64,000 nt of DNA from Hominenteromicrobium mulieris (GCA_021029595.1 JAJJOY010000010.1:42045-106044), one strand, 5' to 3'. Shown: positions 18,430 through 26,798, counted from the stretch's first letter. Translations and numbers: made by a program. The notes: generated by a model not told the origin, from the sequence alone.

Positions 18430-19296
18430 ATGGCAGAAGTAATCGGTGTTCGTTTTAAGAACATGGGCAAGGTGTATTACTTTGACCCGAACAGCGAGAA
18501 GCTCTCCGCCGACGACCACGTCGTTGTAGAAACGGCGCGCGGCGTAGAGTGCGGCGAAGTGGCGATGGCCAACCGCGATGTTGCGGATGATTCCATTGTG
18601 CAGCCGCTCAAAAAAGTGATTCGCAAGGCGACAAAAGACGACCTGCGCCGCGTGGCGGAAAATGAACTGAAAGCAAAAAATGCGTTCACGCAGTGCGAAA
18701 AGAAAATTGCGGAGCGCGGACTCGAAATGAAGCTTGTCGACGTGGAGTACACGTTTGACAACAGTAAAATCCTCTTTTACTTCACGGCGGACGGCCGTGT
18801 GGACTTCCGCGAGCTGGTAAAAGACCTTGCGGGCATGTTCCGCACGCGCATTGAGCTGCGTCAGATCGGCGTGCGCGACGAAGCGAAGATGATCGGCGGC
18901 CTCGGCATCTGCGGCAGACCGTTCTGCTGCGGCTCGTTCCTCGGCGGCTTTCAGCCGGTCTCCATCAAAATGGCGAAGGAGCAGGGGCTTTCTCTGAACC
19001 CTGTGAAAATCTCCGGCACGTGCGGCAGACTGATGTGCTGCCTGAAATATGAGCAGGAGGCATACCTTGACCTGCTGCGTACCACGCCGAAGGTGAACGC
19101 TGTGGTTTCCACGCCGGACGGCAAGGGCGTTGTTATCGACCAGAACCTGCTTACCGGAAAACTGACCGTGCGGCTCGATAAGAGCCCGGACGCCGCGCCG
19201 AGCGTCTACAAAGTGAAGGACGTACGCGTGCTGAAAGACGGGCAGATCAAGCTGAATAAGAAGGAAATTGAGGAATTTAAGAAGCTGGAGAACTAA
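18430..19296 (+). CDS. ricT: PSP1-domain regulator of RNase Y specificity
   Basis: RicT (YaaT) of the RicA-RicF-RicT complex, which steers RNase Y and influences sporulation and competence. The 288-residue protein has the PSP1 domain with ARGVECGEVA and the Cys-rich segment GGLGICGRPFCCGSFL, then ISGTCGRLMCCLKYE; these cysteines ligate the Fe-S clusters of the complex. The C-terminal 60 residues are Lys-rich. The last of the darA-holB-ricT run. An alternative GTG start four codons upstream cannot be excluded. Confidence 0.92.
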   Translation: MAEVIGVRFKNMGKVYYFDPNSEKLSADDHVVVETARGVECGEVAMANRDVADDSIVQPLKKVIRKATKDDLRRVAENELKAKNAFTQCEKKIAERGLEMKLVDVEYTFDNSKILFYFTADGRVDFRELVKDLAGMFRTRIELRQIGVRDEAKMIGGLGICGRPFCCGSFLGGFQPVSIKMAKEQGLSLNPVKISGTCGRLMCCLKYEQEAYLDLLRTTPKVNAVVSTPDGKGVVIDQNLLTGKLTVRLDKSPDAAPSVYKVKDVRVLKDGQIKLNKKEIEEFKKLEN

Positions 19297-19352
19297 AAGT
19301 ACCTGTATTTTGGCGGGCTTTTGTTACGTATCTGTAAAAAAGCAATTTTCGC

Positions 19353-19380
19353 TTGCATTTTCATGGATTTGTGTTAGAAT
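19353..19380 (+). promoter_or_regulatory. Promoter of the ferredoxin gene
   Basis: TTGCAT (19353-19358) and TAGAAT (19375-19380) are separated by 16 bases; the start codon lies 32 bases downstream, after GGAGGTG. Confidence 0.7.
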
Positions 19381-19411
19381 GTAGGTATCAAATACATGGA
19401 GGTGTCCTAAA

Positions 19412-19582
19412 ATGGCATATAAAATTACAGACGCTTGCATCGCTTGCGGCGCTTGCGCAGACGCATGTCCTGTTTCCGCAATCTCCGAGGGTGACGGCAA
19501 GTACGAGATCGACGCTGATACCTGCATCGAGTGCGGCGCTTGCGCTGACACTTGCCCGGTTTCCGCTCCGGAGCAGGCATAA
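19412..19582 (+). CDS. 2[4Fe-4S] clostridial-type ferredoxin
   Basis: Electron carrier of 56 residues with two C-x2-C-x2-C-x3-CP motifs, CIACGACADACP and CIECGACADTCP, the standard low-potential bacterial ferredoxin arrangement. It has its own promoter, a strong GGAGGTG ribosome site and its own terminator, so it is a monocistronic gene. It would serve pyruvate oxidation, hydrogenase or other low-potential reactions in an anaerobe. Confidence 0.95.
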   Translation: MAYKITDACIACGACADACPVSAISEGDGKYEIDADTCIECGACADTCPVSAPEQA

Positions 19583-19603
19583 TCGCTGACATTGCGTAAA
19601 AGA

Positions 19604-19631
19604 GAGGGCTGCCCAAGCGGCAGTCCTTTTT
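19604..19631 (+). terminator. Terminator of the ferredoxin gene
   Basis: Stem AGGGCTGCC-CAAGC-GGCAGTCCT, with one G-T pair, followed by TTTTCTTTT. Confidence 0.8.
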
Positions 19632-19640
19632 CTTTTGCTG

Positions 19641-19881
19641 TTAAAAGTCTTTAGTCAAGTTTTCTTCGAGAAAACTTGCGGATATTAAAGGGCGGCGGTG
19701 CCGCCCTTTGGGAGACCCCCTAATTGGGTCTCCCACGAGGAAACAGTCCACCGGACTGTTTCCTCTCCCGTCCTGATTCTTGGCAGGCAAAAAGATTTCG
19801 TCGTCTGCGGACGACGATTTGGGGCGCTGCCCCAAGACCCCGCGACCTTTTTGAAAAAAGGTCGATCAAAAACTTTTGACC
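19641..19881 (-). repeat. Dispersed multi-hairpin repeat, copy B
   Basis: Most complete copy. It starts with TTAAAAGTCTTTAGTCAAG and ends with the inverted equivalent CTTTTGACC, so it has imperfect terminal inverted repeats. Inside are AAGGGCGG-CGGTG-CCGCCCTT, the GGGAGAC box, GAGGAAACAGTCC with its complement, TCGTCGTC-TGCG-GACGACGA, TTGGGGC-GCT-GCCCCAA and CGACCTTTTTGAAAAAAGGTCG. It occupies the gap between the ferredoxin terminator and the methyltransferase gene. Confidence 0.82.
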
Positions 19882-19922
19882 ATGTTTATCGGAAGCTAAA
19901 TTCAACCAAAAGGAGAAAACCT

Positions 19923-20681
19923 GTGGAAAATCTGCACTGGGAGCCGCTTGCGCCTGCCTGCCGTGTACTCGTCAGCCGCGAGCACACGTTTAATACGGAC
20001 ACCATTTTGCTGGCGCATTTTGCCGCGCCGAAACACAAAGAGCGCTGCATTGACCTCGGCACGGGCTGCGGCACCATTTCGCTTCTGTGGAAGGCAAATT
20101 ACGCCCCGCGGCACATCACGGCGGTGGAACTCGGCGAGCAGGCGTTTTCGCAGGCCTTGCGCTCCGTTTCGGAAAACGGGTATGAAGAAAATATCGAGGT
20201 CATTCGGGGGGATATACGGGAGATCAAAAAAATCATTCCGCACCCAACGTTAGATCTTGCGGCGTGTAACCCGCCGTATAAGGCCGTGGGCGCGGGGCTG
20301 CGCAACCCGGACGAACGCATGGAAAACGCGCGGCACGAGTGCACCTGCACGCTTGAAGATGTCGCGAAAGCGGGCAGAGACGTGCTGCGCTTCGGCGGCC
20401 GGTTTTGCCTATGTCAGCGCCCGGAGCGCCTTGCGGACGCAATGCATGTTTTTAGAAGCTACGGCTTAGAGCCGAAAAGGCTGCGGCTCGTACAGCAAAG
20501 GATAAACACCGCGCCGTCTCTGTTTTTACTGGAAGTGCGGCGCGGCGGCAAACCGGGGCTTTCCGTACTGCCGACACTTATTATAGAAGACGAAAACGGC
20601 GGGTTTTCCGCCGAAATGCTGGAAATTTACGGGAATTACAAATTCGGTCACGAGGGAGGACGCGCAGATGGAAGAAAATAA
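19923..20681 (+). CDS. TrmN6-like tRNA (adenine-N6)-methyltransferase
   Basis: SAM-dependent N6-adenine methyltransferase of 252 residues, similar to TrmN6 (YfiC), which modifies A37 of tRNA1-Val. The SAM loop is CIDLGTGCGTISLL, and the catalytic motif IV NPPY is followed by KAVGAGLRNP. The N-terminus has the substrate-site pattern HTFNTDTILLAHF. GTG at 19923 with AAAAGGAG upstream is chosen; the longer open frame runs back into repeat copy B and is not protein-like. It overlaps rsmI by 14 bases, a common pairing in Firmicutes. Confidence 0.87.
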   Translation: MENLHWEPLAPACRVLVSREHTFNTDTILLAHFAAPKHKERCIDLGTGCGTISLLWKANYAPRHITAVELGEQAFSQALRSVSENGYEENIEVIRGDIREIKKIIPHPTLDLAACNPPYKAVGAGLRNPDERMENARHECTCTLEDVAKAGRDVLRFGGRFCLCQRPERLADAMHVFRSYGLEPKRLRLVQQRINTAPSLFLLEVRRGGKPGLSVLPTLIIEDENGGFSAEMLEIYGNYKFGHEGGRADGRK

Positions 20682-21510
20682 ACTGCTTCGCGGTGCATTG
20701 TATGTGGTGGGCACGCCCATCGGAAATTTGTCGGATTTTTCGCCCCGCGCGGCGGAGACCTTGGCGGCGGTGGATTTCATCGCAGCGGAGGACACGCGCG
20801 TCACGATGAAGCTTTTAAACCACTTCGGCATTAAAAAGCCGCTTGTAAGCTATTATGAGCACAACAAGGCCGAAAAGGGCGGGCGCATTGTAGACCGCAT
20901 TTTGGCGGGCGAAACGTGCGCCATCGTCTCCGACGCCGGCATGCCGGCCATCTCCGACCCGGGCGAAGATCTTGTGGCGCTATGCGCCGAGCACGACGTG
21001 CCGGTGCTTGTTGTGCCGGGCCCGAGCGCCGTCATTTCCGCGCTGGCGGTATCGGGACTGCCGACGGGCAGATTTACGTTTGAGGGCTTTTTGAGCGTCA
21101 ATAAAAAGAGTCGTAAGGACCACTTGGAGTCCGTCAAAAACGAAGTGCGCACCATGGTGTTCTACGAAGCGCCGCATAAGCTGCCGTATACGTTAAGAGA
21201 TATGGCGGAGGTATTCGGCGACAGACGCATCGCGCTTGTAAGGGAAATTACGAAAATCCACGAGGAGTGCGTGCGCACGACATTATATAAAGCTGCCGAA
21301 TACTACGAGCAGAACGCCCCAAAGGGCGAATTTGTGCTCGTCATTGAGGGTGCGAAGGCGGAAGAACAGAAAGAAATGACGTTAGAGGACGCCGTAGAAG
21401 CCGCAAAAAAAGCGATGGAAAACGGCAGCTCCGCCAGCGACGCCGCTAAGGAGGCCGCAAAGCTCTCCGGATTTAAGAAAGGCGAAATCTATAAAGCGCT
21501 GATGAACTGA
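20668..21510 (+). CDS. rsmI: 16S rRNA (cytidine1402-2'-O)-methyltransferase
   Basis: Tetrapyrrole methylase-fold enzyme that methylates the ribose of C1402 in the ribosomal decoding centre. The 280-residue protein has LYVVGTPIGNLSDFSPRA at the start, then AAEDTRVT, ISDPGEDLV and VPGPSAVISALAVSGLP, all diagnostic. The C-terminal 40 residues are Ala/Lys-rich and end in a conserved FKKGEIYKALM-type segment. It follows the TrmN6-like gene with overlap. Confidence 0.95.
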   Translation: MEENKLLRGALYVVGTPIGNLSDFSPRAAETLAAVDFIAAEDTRVTMKLLNHFGIKKPLVSYYEHNKAEKGGRIVDRILAGETCAIVSDAGMPAISDPGEDLVALCAEHDVPVLVVPGPSAVISALAVSGLPTGRFTFEGFLSVNKKSRKDHLESVKNEVRTMVFYEAPHKLPYTLRDMAEVFGDRRIALVREITKIHEECVRTTLYKAAEYYEQNAPKGEFVLVIEGAKAEEQKEMTLEDAVEAAKKAMENGSSASDAAKEAAKLSGFKKGEIYKALMN

Positions 21511-21530
21511 CGGGCCCGCGGCAACGGCGG

Positions 21531-21726
21531 TTTAAAGTCTTTAGTCAAGTTTTCTTCAGAAAACTTGCGGGTGCGTAGGGCAGAGCCCTACGTCGCTTTC
21601 CGCAGAAAGCGAAATCTTTTTGCCTAACAAAAAACTAGGAAAGTAGGATTGAATGTCCGGGGGACGTTCAATCCGTAGGAAACCCAGTTGCATGGGTTTC
21701 CTAAAAGGCGGTCACAAACCGCCTTT
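21531..21726 (+). repeat. Dispersed multi-hairpin repeat, copy C (reverse orientation)
   Basis: Starts with TTTAAAGTCTTTAGTCAAG and the hairpin CAAGTTTTC-TTCA-GAAAACTTG. It continues with CGTAGGGC-AGA-GCCCTACG, GCTTTC-CGCA-GAAAGC, CTTTTTGCCTA, GGATTGAA..TTCAATCC and GGAAACCC..GGGTTTCC, ending in AAAGGCGGT..ACCGCCTTT. The stem sequences differ from the other copies but each stem still pairs. Confidence 0.8.
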
Positions 21727-21751
21727 CAAAAACCGAACAAGCCAAAAGAAA

Positions 21752-21790
21752 AGCACGCAGACTCGAAAGTTCTGCGTGCTTGAGTTTTTT
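21752..21790. terminator. Bidirectional terminator between rsmI and the convergent membrane gene
   Basis: Stem AGCACGCAGA..TCTGCGTGCT with T-rich sequence to the right (TTTTTTAT) and A-rich sequence to the left, so it can end transcription from both sides. Confidence 0.8.
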
Positions 21791-21805
21791 ATATAAAGGG
21801 AACGA

Positions 21806-22285
21806 TCAGGATTTAGAAGCGGGTGCGGGATCGGCATCTGCGGCTTTCGGCGTGTCGTCTCCCTTGTGCCTCCAGTTCAGCCATGCACAGAACGTGTAGA
21901 GAACGGGGAGAACAAGGTCGAGAACATAGGTGCAGATTTCCGGTATATTCGGCGCATCGCCGGTGAAAATCTCGTACAAAACATTGAAAAGAATGATGAC
22001 GCCGGTAGCAAGGCCCAGAAAAAAGCACGGCTTCATGCTGTTCGGGCGGTCTGCACGGGCGTGGCCCATCAGCCCCGCAATGAGCAGCAAAACGGGCACA
22101 AGCATCGCGCCCGCAACGGACAGCACCGGCATAGAGGAATTAAAGTAAGCGGAAAGGTCGTATTCCTCCACGTATTTTCGGTCGATGAGGCACAGCAGAA
22201 GCGCCACAAGCGACGCTGCACCGTACAAAACGAACAGCACGCTGCAAATTTTAAGCGGAAGTTTCCCTTTTATCTTTATGGCCAT
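21806..22285 (-). CDS. Four-helix membrane protein of unknown function
   Basis: I do not recognise a family. The 159-residue product from the ATG at 22285 (MAIKIKGK) has four hydrophobic segments at roughly residues 10-32, 48-70, 83-103 and 112-130. It ends in a hydrophilic tail rich in Asp, Ala and Pro. AAAAGGATG precedes this ATG at good distance; the open frame extends further upstream, but through the promoter. It is transcribed divergently from the GH127 gene and has no operon partners. Confidence 0.7.
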   Translation of the reverse strand: MAIKIKGKLPLKICSVLFVLYGAASLVALLLCLIDRKYVEEYDLSAYFNSSMPVLSVAGAMLVPVLLLIAGLMGHARADRPNSMKPCFFLGLATGVIILFNVLYEIFTGDAPNIPEICTYVLDLVLPVLYTFCAWLNWRHKGDDTPKAADADPAPASKS

Positions 22286-22338
22286 GCGGCACGCATCCTT
22301 TTTTGATTCGAGTTTCTCGGAAAAAATTTTATAGTTTG

Positions 22339-22367
22339 ATTTTACCTGCAACGCGTGAAAATTGCAA
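22339..22367 (-). promoter_or_regulatory. Promoter of the four-helix membrane protein gene
   Basis: On the minus strand TTGCAA (22362-22367) and TAAAAT (22339-22344), spaced 17 bases. Confidence 0.6.
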
Positions 22368-22416
22368 CCGTTTTTCATGAACTTTCCGTATCAAAATAAA
22401 AGTTTTCCGAAAACAG

Positions 22417-22445
22417 TTGCATTCTCCGGTTGAATGTGCTATAAA
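22417..22445 (+). promoter_or_regulatory. Promoter of the GH127 gene
   Basis: TTGCAT (22417-22422) and TATAAA (22440-22445), spaced 17 bases and 44 bases before the ATG. Confidence 0.7.
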
Positions 22446-22488
22446 AGATGTACGAACAACTTGAAGTTCATGATGGAGGTTTACAAAG

Positions 22489-24414
22489 ATGAAAAGCGAA
22501 CGTATCCCCGTAAAATCCTTTTCCGCCGATAACGGTTTCATCGGCAAAATGCAGAAGCTCGTGCGCGAGGAGGTGCTGCCGTATCAGTATAATATCCTGA
22601 ACGACGCCATCCCGGGTATCGAAAAGAGCCACGCCATTGAAAATATCCGCCTTGCAGCCGAAAAGCTGAGGGGCAAGGACGTAAAGCCGGACGAATTCTA
22701 CGGTATGGTGTTCCAAGACAGCGATGTCGCAAAGTGGATCGAAGCGGCAGCCTATGCGCTTGCAGCGGGCGAAGACCCGGAGCTTGAAAAGGCCGTGGAC
22801 GAGACCATTCAGCTCTACGGCGCTTCCCAGCACGAAGATGGCTATGTCGATTCCTATTTCACCGTGAAGTGTCCCGACAAAATGTGGACGAACATCTGCG
22901 ATGCACATGAGCTTTACTGTGCAGGCCACATGATGGAGGCTGCCGTGGCGTATTATGAGGTCACCGGCAAGCGCGAGCTGCTCGACATCATGTCGAAGAG
23001 TGCAGACTGCATTTACGAGCAATTCATGAAGAAAAACACGCGTGCCTACCCGGGCCACCCGGAGGTGGAGCTCGCACTGATGCGTCTGTGGCGCGCCACG
23101 GGCAACGAAAAGTATAAGGAGCTTGCAAAGCACTTTGTAGACGTGCGCGGTCAGGCCCCGAATTATTTCGTGGAAGAAAAAAAGAACCGCGGCTGGAACG
23201 TTTGGGACGGCGCGGAGGAGCTGAATACCGACTACACCCAGAGCACCCTGCCCGTGCGTGAGCAGAAGGACGCCGTGGGCCACGCCGTGCGTGCCGTGTA
23301 CCTTTACACCGGCATGGCGGACGTCGCAAAGGAAACACAGGACGAGACACTGCTTGCTGCCTGCCGTAATTTGTGGGAGAGCATCACAAAGCGCCGCATG
23401 TACATTACGGGCGGCATCGGCTCCACGTTTATGGGTGAAGCCTTTACGGTCGATTATGACCTGCCGAACGACACCGTGTACGCCGAGACCTGCGCCTCCA
23501 TCGGCCTGATGTTCTTCGCGAAGAAGATGCTTGAAAACGAGCACCGCGGCGAATATGCCGATGTGATGGAGCGCGCGTTCTACAACACCGTGCTCGCCGG
23601 CATGCAGCTTGACGGCAAGCGTTTCTTCTATGTGAACCCGCTTGAGGTCGTACCGGGCATTTCTGGCAAGGCCGTCACGCACCGCGCAGTGCTGCCCACC
23701 CGCCCGCAGTGGTATGCCTGCGCATGCTGCCCGCCGAATGTGGCGCGCATGGTGTCTTCCTTCGGCTCCTATGCGTACAGCGAAAATGAAGACACGTTCT
23801 TCATTGACCTCTATGCAGGCGGCACGGTGAAGACCGAAAAGGGCATCACGCTCACCTGCGAGACCGATTTCCCGCACGGCGGCACGGCAAAGTATACGAT
23901 TAAGGGCGAAGCGGAAACGACGGTCGCTATCCGCATTCCGGCATGGAGCGAAAAGAGCTTGCTGACCGTAAACGGCGAAGCGGTTGACCTTAACACCGTG
24001 ACAAAGGACGGTTACGCTTACATCACCCGCGCATGGAAAGACGGCGATACGCTTGCGCTCACCATGGATATGACCCCGCACGTTGTGTACGCCTCCGCAA
24101 AGATTGCGGCGGACAGCGGCAAGGTGTGTGTACAGCGCGGCGCGCTCGTCTACTGCGCAGAGGAAGTCGATAACGGCAAGGTGCTGCCGCTGTATGTTAA
24201 AGCCGGTGCAGAGCCGAAGACGCTCGATTTCGAGCCCGAAACGCTCGGCGGCATTGTGCCCGTAGAGATCGCAGGCTGCGCACAGCAGGACATCGACACG
24301 CTGTATTCCACAAAGGCTCCGAAATTTGTGGAAAAGACAATCCGCCTTATCCCGTATTACACATGGGCAAACCGCGGCGAAAACCAGATGCGTGTCTGGC
24401 TGCCGGTCAAATAA
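22489..24414 (+). CDS. GH127 beta-L-arabinofuranosidase
   Basis: Cytoplasmic glycoside hydrolase of 641 residues, matching the HypBA1 type that releases L-arabinose from beta-linked arabinofuranosides using a zinc-bound cysteine nucleophile. The active-site residues are visible: Glu333 and Cys335 in AETCAS, and Cys413-Cys414 in CACCPPN. ITGGIGSTFMGEAF is another family segment. The C-terminal 170 residues are beta-rich, as expected. No signal peptide is present, so it would act on imported oligosaccharides. It is a single gene with its own promoter and terminator; no arabinose transport genes are adjacent. Confidence 0.9.
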   Translation: MKSERIPVKSFSADNGFIGKMQKLVREEVLPYQYNILNDAIPGIEKSHAIENIRLAAEKLRGKDVKPDEFYGMVFQDSDVAKWIEAAAYALAAGEDPELEKAVDETIQLYGASQHEDGYVDSYFTVKCPDKMWTNICDAHELYCAGHMMEAAVAYYEVTGKRELLDIMSKSADCIYEQFMKKNTRAYPGHPEVELALMRLWRATGNEKYKELAKHFVDVRGQAPNYFVEEKKNRGWNVWDGAEELNTDYTQSTLPVREQKDAVGHAVRAVYLYTGMADVAKETQDETLLAACRNLWESITKRRMYITGGIGSTFMGEAFTVDYDLPNDTVYAETCASIGLMFFAKKMLENEHRGEYADVMERAFYNTVLAGMQLDGKRFFYVNPLEVVPGISGKAVTHRAVLPTRPQWYACACCPPNVARMVSSFGSYAYSENEDTFFIDLYAGGTVKTEKGITLTCETDFPHGGTAKYTIKGEAETTVAIRIPAWSEKSLLTVNGEAVDLNTVTKDGYAYITRAWKDGDTLALTMDMTPHVVYASAKIAADSGKVCVQRGALVYCAEEVDNGKVLPLYVKAGAEPKTLDFEPETLGGIVPVEIAGCAQQDIDTLYSTKAPKFVEKTIRLIPYYTWANRGENQMRVWLPVK

Positions 24415-24446
24415 GAAACGCGCTTATATCGTCATAACAGAACAGA

Positions 24447-24490
24447 GAAAACCCGGTGCAGTCTGGATTCGGCTGCATCGGGTTTTGCTG
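24447..24490. terminator. Terminator between GH127 and the TM2 gene
   Basis: Stem AAAACCCGGTGCAG paired with CTGCATCGGGTTTT around an 11-base loop; A/T flanks on both sides allow use from either strand. Confidence 0.8.
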
Positions 24491-24524
24491 TTTTGGAATT
24501 TTAGTCAATGGTATAAAATCAAGC

Positions 24525-25178
24525 TCAGTCAACAAACTTCATGCCGTGACCATCCGTATAGATTGTGCCCTGCAAAAGGCGCACGCCTTCTATGATGCCC
24601 CAAATTTCGGAGACGATGGCAAGCGTGCCGCAGCTGCAAACGGTGATGGCAAGCTGTGCAATGCCAAGGCTCGTTTTGCCGATGTAGAAGTTGTGCACGC
24701 CGAACACACCGAATAAAATGGCGAGCACACCGGCTGCAATGCGGCTTTTGGTGCCCTGCGGCGGGTCATACGGCTGTGCGTAGTTCTGCCCATACTGCGG
24801 CTGGCCGTTCGGGGCGTAGTAGGTTTGCTGCGGGTTGTTATAATTTGCACTATTGGCGTTCGCCTGGTACTGCTCCGTGTAGCGCGGGGGGCGGTAGTCG
24901 ACCGCGCCCTCCTGCGGGGTGGGCTGCTGCGGCTGTGCGGTGTAGGCCGCATAGGTGTACTGCGGCGGCTGATACTGCGGCGGCGTTGGCACTTCCGTTT
25001 TCGGTGCTTCCGGGGCAGCTTCTTCGGCTTTCGGCATATCGCAGCACGGTTCGTCTTTTGCGGCGGCTTCTGCCTGCTCCGCAAGGCGCTCGGCTTCGGC
25101 AAAGCTCTGCTCTACGGGATTCGTCAAGGTCGGCTCCGGCTTTGCAGTCTCCGGGGTGGTGTTTTTTTCGTCTGTCAT
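24525..25178 (-). CDS. TM2-domain protein with long disordered N-terminus
   Basis: A 217-residue protein. Residues 1-145 are rich in Pro, Gln, Tyr, Ala and Glu and look disordered, with a Cys pair (ECCD-like, EPCCDM). The rest is a TM2 domain: SRIAAGVLAILFGVFGVHNFYIGK, a short turn, and the second helix region QLAITVCSCGTLAIVSEIWGIIEGV. TM2 proteins are small membrane proteins of unclear role. It follows a shorter TM2 gene by 14 bases; the two C-termini (EGVRLLQGTI, EGVQILEGKI) are clearly paralogous, so a tandem duplication with an added N-terminal extension is likely. Confidence 0.82.
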   Translation of the reverse strand: MTDEKNTTPETAKPEPTLTNPVEQSFAEAERLAEQAEAAAKDEPCCDMPKAEEAAPEAPKTEVPTPPQYQPPQYTYAAYTAQPQQPTPQEGAVDYRPPRYTEQYQANANSANYNNPQQTYYAPNGQPQYGQNYAQPYDPPQGTKSRIAAGVLAILFGVFGVHNFYIGKTSLGIAQLAITVCSCGTLAIVSEIWGIIEGVRLLQGTIYTDGHGMKFVD

Positions 25179-25192
25179 AAAGAGCTCCTTTC

Positions 25193-25504
25193 TCAGTCCT
25201 TCAGCTTGATGACGTTTGCATCCATTTTGATCTTGCCTTCTAAGATCTGCACGCCCTCAACAAGGCTCCAGACCCACACGGCAACTGTGGAAAGACCGCA
25301 GGTGAGAGGCGCGCCGAGCGTAGCGACCAAAATCTGGATCAGTCCGCGCTGTGTATTGCCAAGGTAAAAATTGTGCACGCCGAATGTGCCCATCAGCATG
25401 CCGAACAGTCCGGCTGCGATACGGCTTTTTTGCGGATAACCGGCGGGCGGATCTATGCCGGAAAGCGGTGCGCCGGTGTAGGGATTGTAATTTTGACCTT
25501 GCAT
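25193..25504 (-). CDS. TM2-domain protein, short form
   Basis: A 103-residue membrane protein whose core is SRIAAGLFGMLMGTFGVHNFYLGN, a turn, and a second helix ending WVWSLVEGVQILEGKI. ATG at 25504 is chosen because GAGAGGAGA lies just before it; the longer open frame runs back to the promoter. It is the first gene of a two-gene TM2 operon. Confidence 0.82.
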   Translation of the reverse strand: MQGQNYNPYTGAPLSGIDPPAGYPQKSRIAAGLFGMLMGTFGVHNFYLGNTQRGLIQILVATLGAPLTCGLSTVAVWVWSLVEGVQILEGKIKMDANVIKLKD

Positions 25505-25538
25505 ATACGGTCTCCTCTCATCTTTGTTTTGTGATTTT

Positions 25539-25567
25539 ATTGTAGCGAAAAATTTCTTTAGATGCAA
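25539..25567 (-). promoter_or_regulatory. Promoter of the TM2 operon
   Basis: On the minus strand TTGCAT (25562-25567) and TACAAT (25539-25544), spaced 17 bases. Confidence 0.7.
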
Positions 25568-25644
25568 GCGTTTTTGCGCAATGTAAGAATGTCTTAAAAT
25601 TTATGAAAGAGACGGAAAAATCATGCCGGAAACGGTGCGAAATC

Positions 25645-25673
25645 TTGAAAAAAAGCGCGGGCTGTTGTATACT
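25645..25673 (+). promoter_or_regulatory. Promoter of degV
   Basis: TTGAAA (25645-25650) and TATACT (25668-25673), spaced 17 bases; the start codon is 53 bases downstream after GGAGAGGAG. Confidence 0.75.
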
Positions 25674-25726
25674 GAAACAACATAAACACCGTAAAACGAA
25701 TCGAAAGCGGAGAGGAGAATTCTGCA

Positions 25727-26569
25727 ATGAGGATTAAAATTTCGGCGGACAGCACATGCGATCTGTCGCCGGAGCTTATCGAAACGTATAATATCGGCAT
25801 TACGCCGCTGTACATTGAAAAGGGCGGGCAGAATTGTCGCGACGGCATGGACATCACGCCGCAGGAGATTTTCGACTACGTGCGCTCCGGCAAGGGCGTG
25901 TGCCGCACTGCTGCCGTGAACGTGGGCGATTACACGGCATTTTTCAAAAAATGCAGGGAAAATTACGACGCGGTGATCCATTTTAATATCAGCAGTGATT
26001 TTTCCAGCTGCTACCAGAACGCCTGCACCGCTGCGGCGGAGTTTGAAAACGTGTATGTGGTCGATTCCCGCAATCTTTCCACGGGCATCGCGCTGCTCGT
26101 TTTGGATGCCGCAGAGCGTGCGGAAAAGGGAGAGGACCCCAAAGAGATTGCCGCGCTCATGCGCGAAACGGCGGAAAAAGTAGAGGCGAGCTTCGTCATC
26201 GATACGCTTTTTTATCTGCAAAAGGGCGGCAGATGCTCTACCTTGGCGGCGCTCGGCGCGAATTTATTGAAGCTAAAGCCGTGCATTGAAGTGAAGGACG
26301 GCAAAATGGGCGTGGGCAAAAAGTACCGCGGCAAGATCGACAATTGCATTGCACAGTATGTGCGCGAGCGTTTGCAGGGCAGAGACGATTTGAGACGAAA
26401 TCGCATTTTCATCACGCACTCGGGCTGTGCGCCGGAAATTGTGGAGAATGTGAAAGCGATCATCAAGGAATGCGGCGGCTTCGACGAGGTGTTGGAGACC
26501 TATGCCGGCTGCACGGTCTCGAGTCACTGCGGCCCGAACACGCTGGGCGTTTTGTTTGTGAGAAAATAA
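25727..26569 (+). CDS. DegV family fatty-acid-binding protein
   Basis: Two-domain protein of 280 residues that binds a fatty acid and, in the FakB branch, presents it to FakA kinase. The N-terminus KISADSTCDLSPEL contains the DSTCDL motif, GITPLYIEKGG follows, and SRNLSTGIALL has the Ser that contacts the carboxylate. The middle has the FLQKGGR-like YLQKGGRCS. No fakA is nearby, so assignment to fatty-acid kinase is only likely. It is a single gene with its own promoter, followed by repeat copy D. Confidence 0.9.
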   Translation: MRIKISADSTCDLSPELIETYNIGITPLYIEKGGQNCRDGMDITPQEIFDYVRSGKGVCRTAAVNVGDYTAFFKKCRENYDAVIHFNISSDFSSCYQNACTAAAEFENVYVVDSRNLSTGIALLVLDAAERAEKGEDPKEIAALMRETAEKVEASFVIDTLFYLQKGGRCSTLAALGANLLKLKPCIEVKDGKMGVGKKYRGKIDNCIAQYVRERLQGRDDLRRNRIFITHSGCAPEIVENVKAIIKECGGFDEVLETYAGCTVSSHCGPNTLGVLFVRK

Positions 26570-26591
26570 ATTTTGTGAGAAAGTAAATTCT

Positions 26592-26798
26592 GAAAGGCTT
26601 CGCCTTTTTGGGAGACCCCCTAATTGGGTCTCCCACGGACGGAACGTCCACTGGAAGTTCCGTCCTTCCGTCCTGATTTTTAGTAGGCAAAAGGATTTCG
26701 AGCTCTGCGGAGCTCGACCAAAGGTTTCACCTTTGGAATCTACAACCGAACGAGAAGTTCGGTTTCAACTTCTTTGAAAAAAGTTGATTAAAAACTTT
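26592..26798 (-). repeat. Dispersed multi-hairpin repeat, copy D
   Basis: Begins with AAAGGCTTCGCCTTT and the GGGAGAC..GTCTCCC box. It continues with GGACGGAAC..GTTCCGTCC, CCTGATT, TAGTAGGCAAAAGG, TCGAGCT-CTGCGG-AGCTCGA, CCAAAGGT-TTC-ACCTTTGG, and CAACTTCTTTGAAAAAAGTTG, ending in GATTAAAAACTTT. It lies between degV and the CLC gene. Confidence 0.82.

Noticed and set aside
19698..19922. Upstream extension of the TrmN6-like gene
   Set aside because: The extra 75 codons cross repeat copy B and have no family similarity; GTG at 19923 has a good ribosome site.
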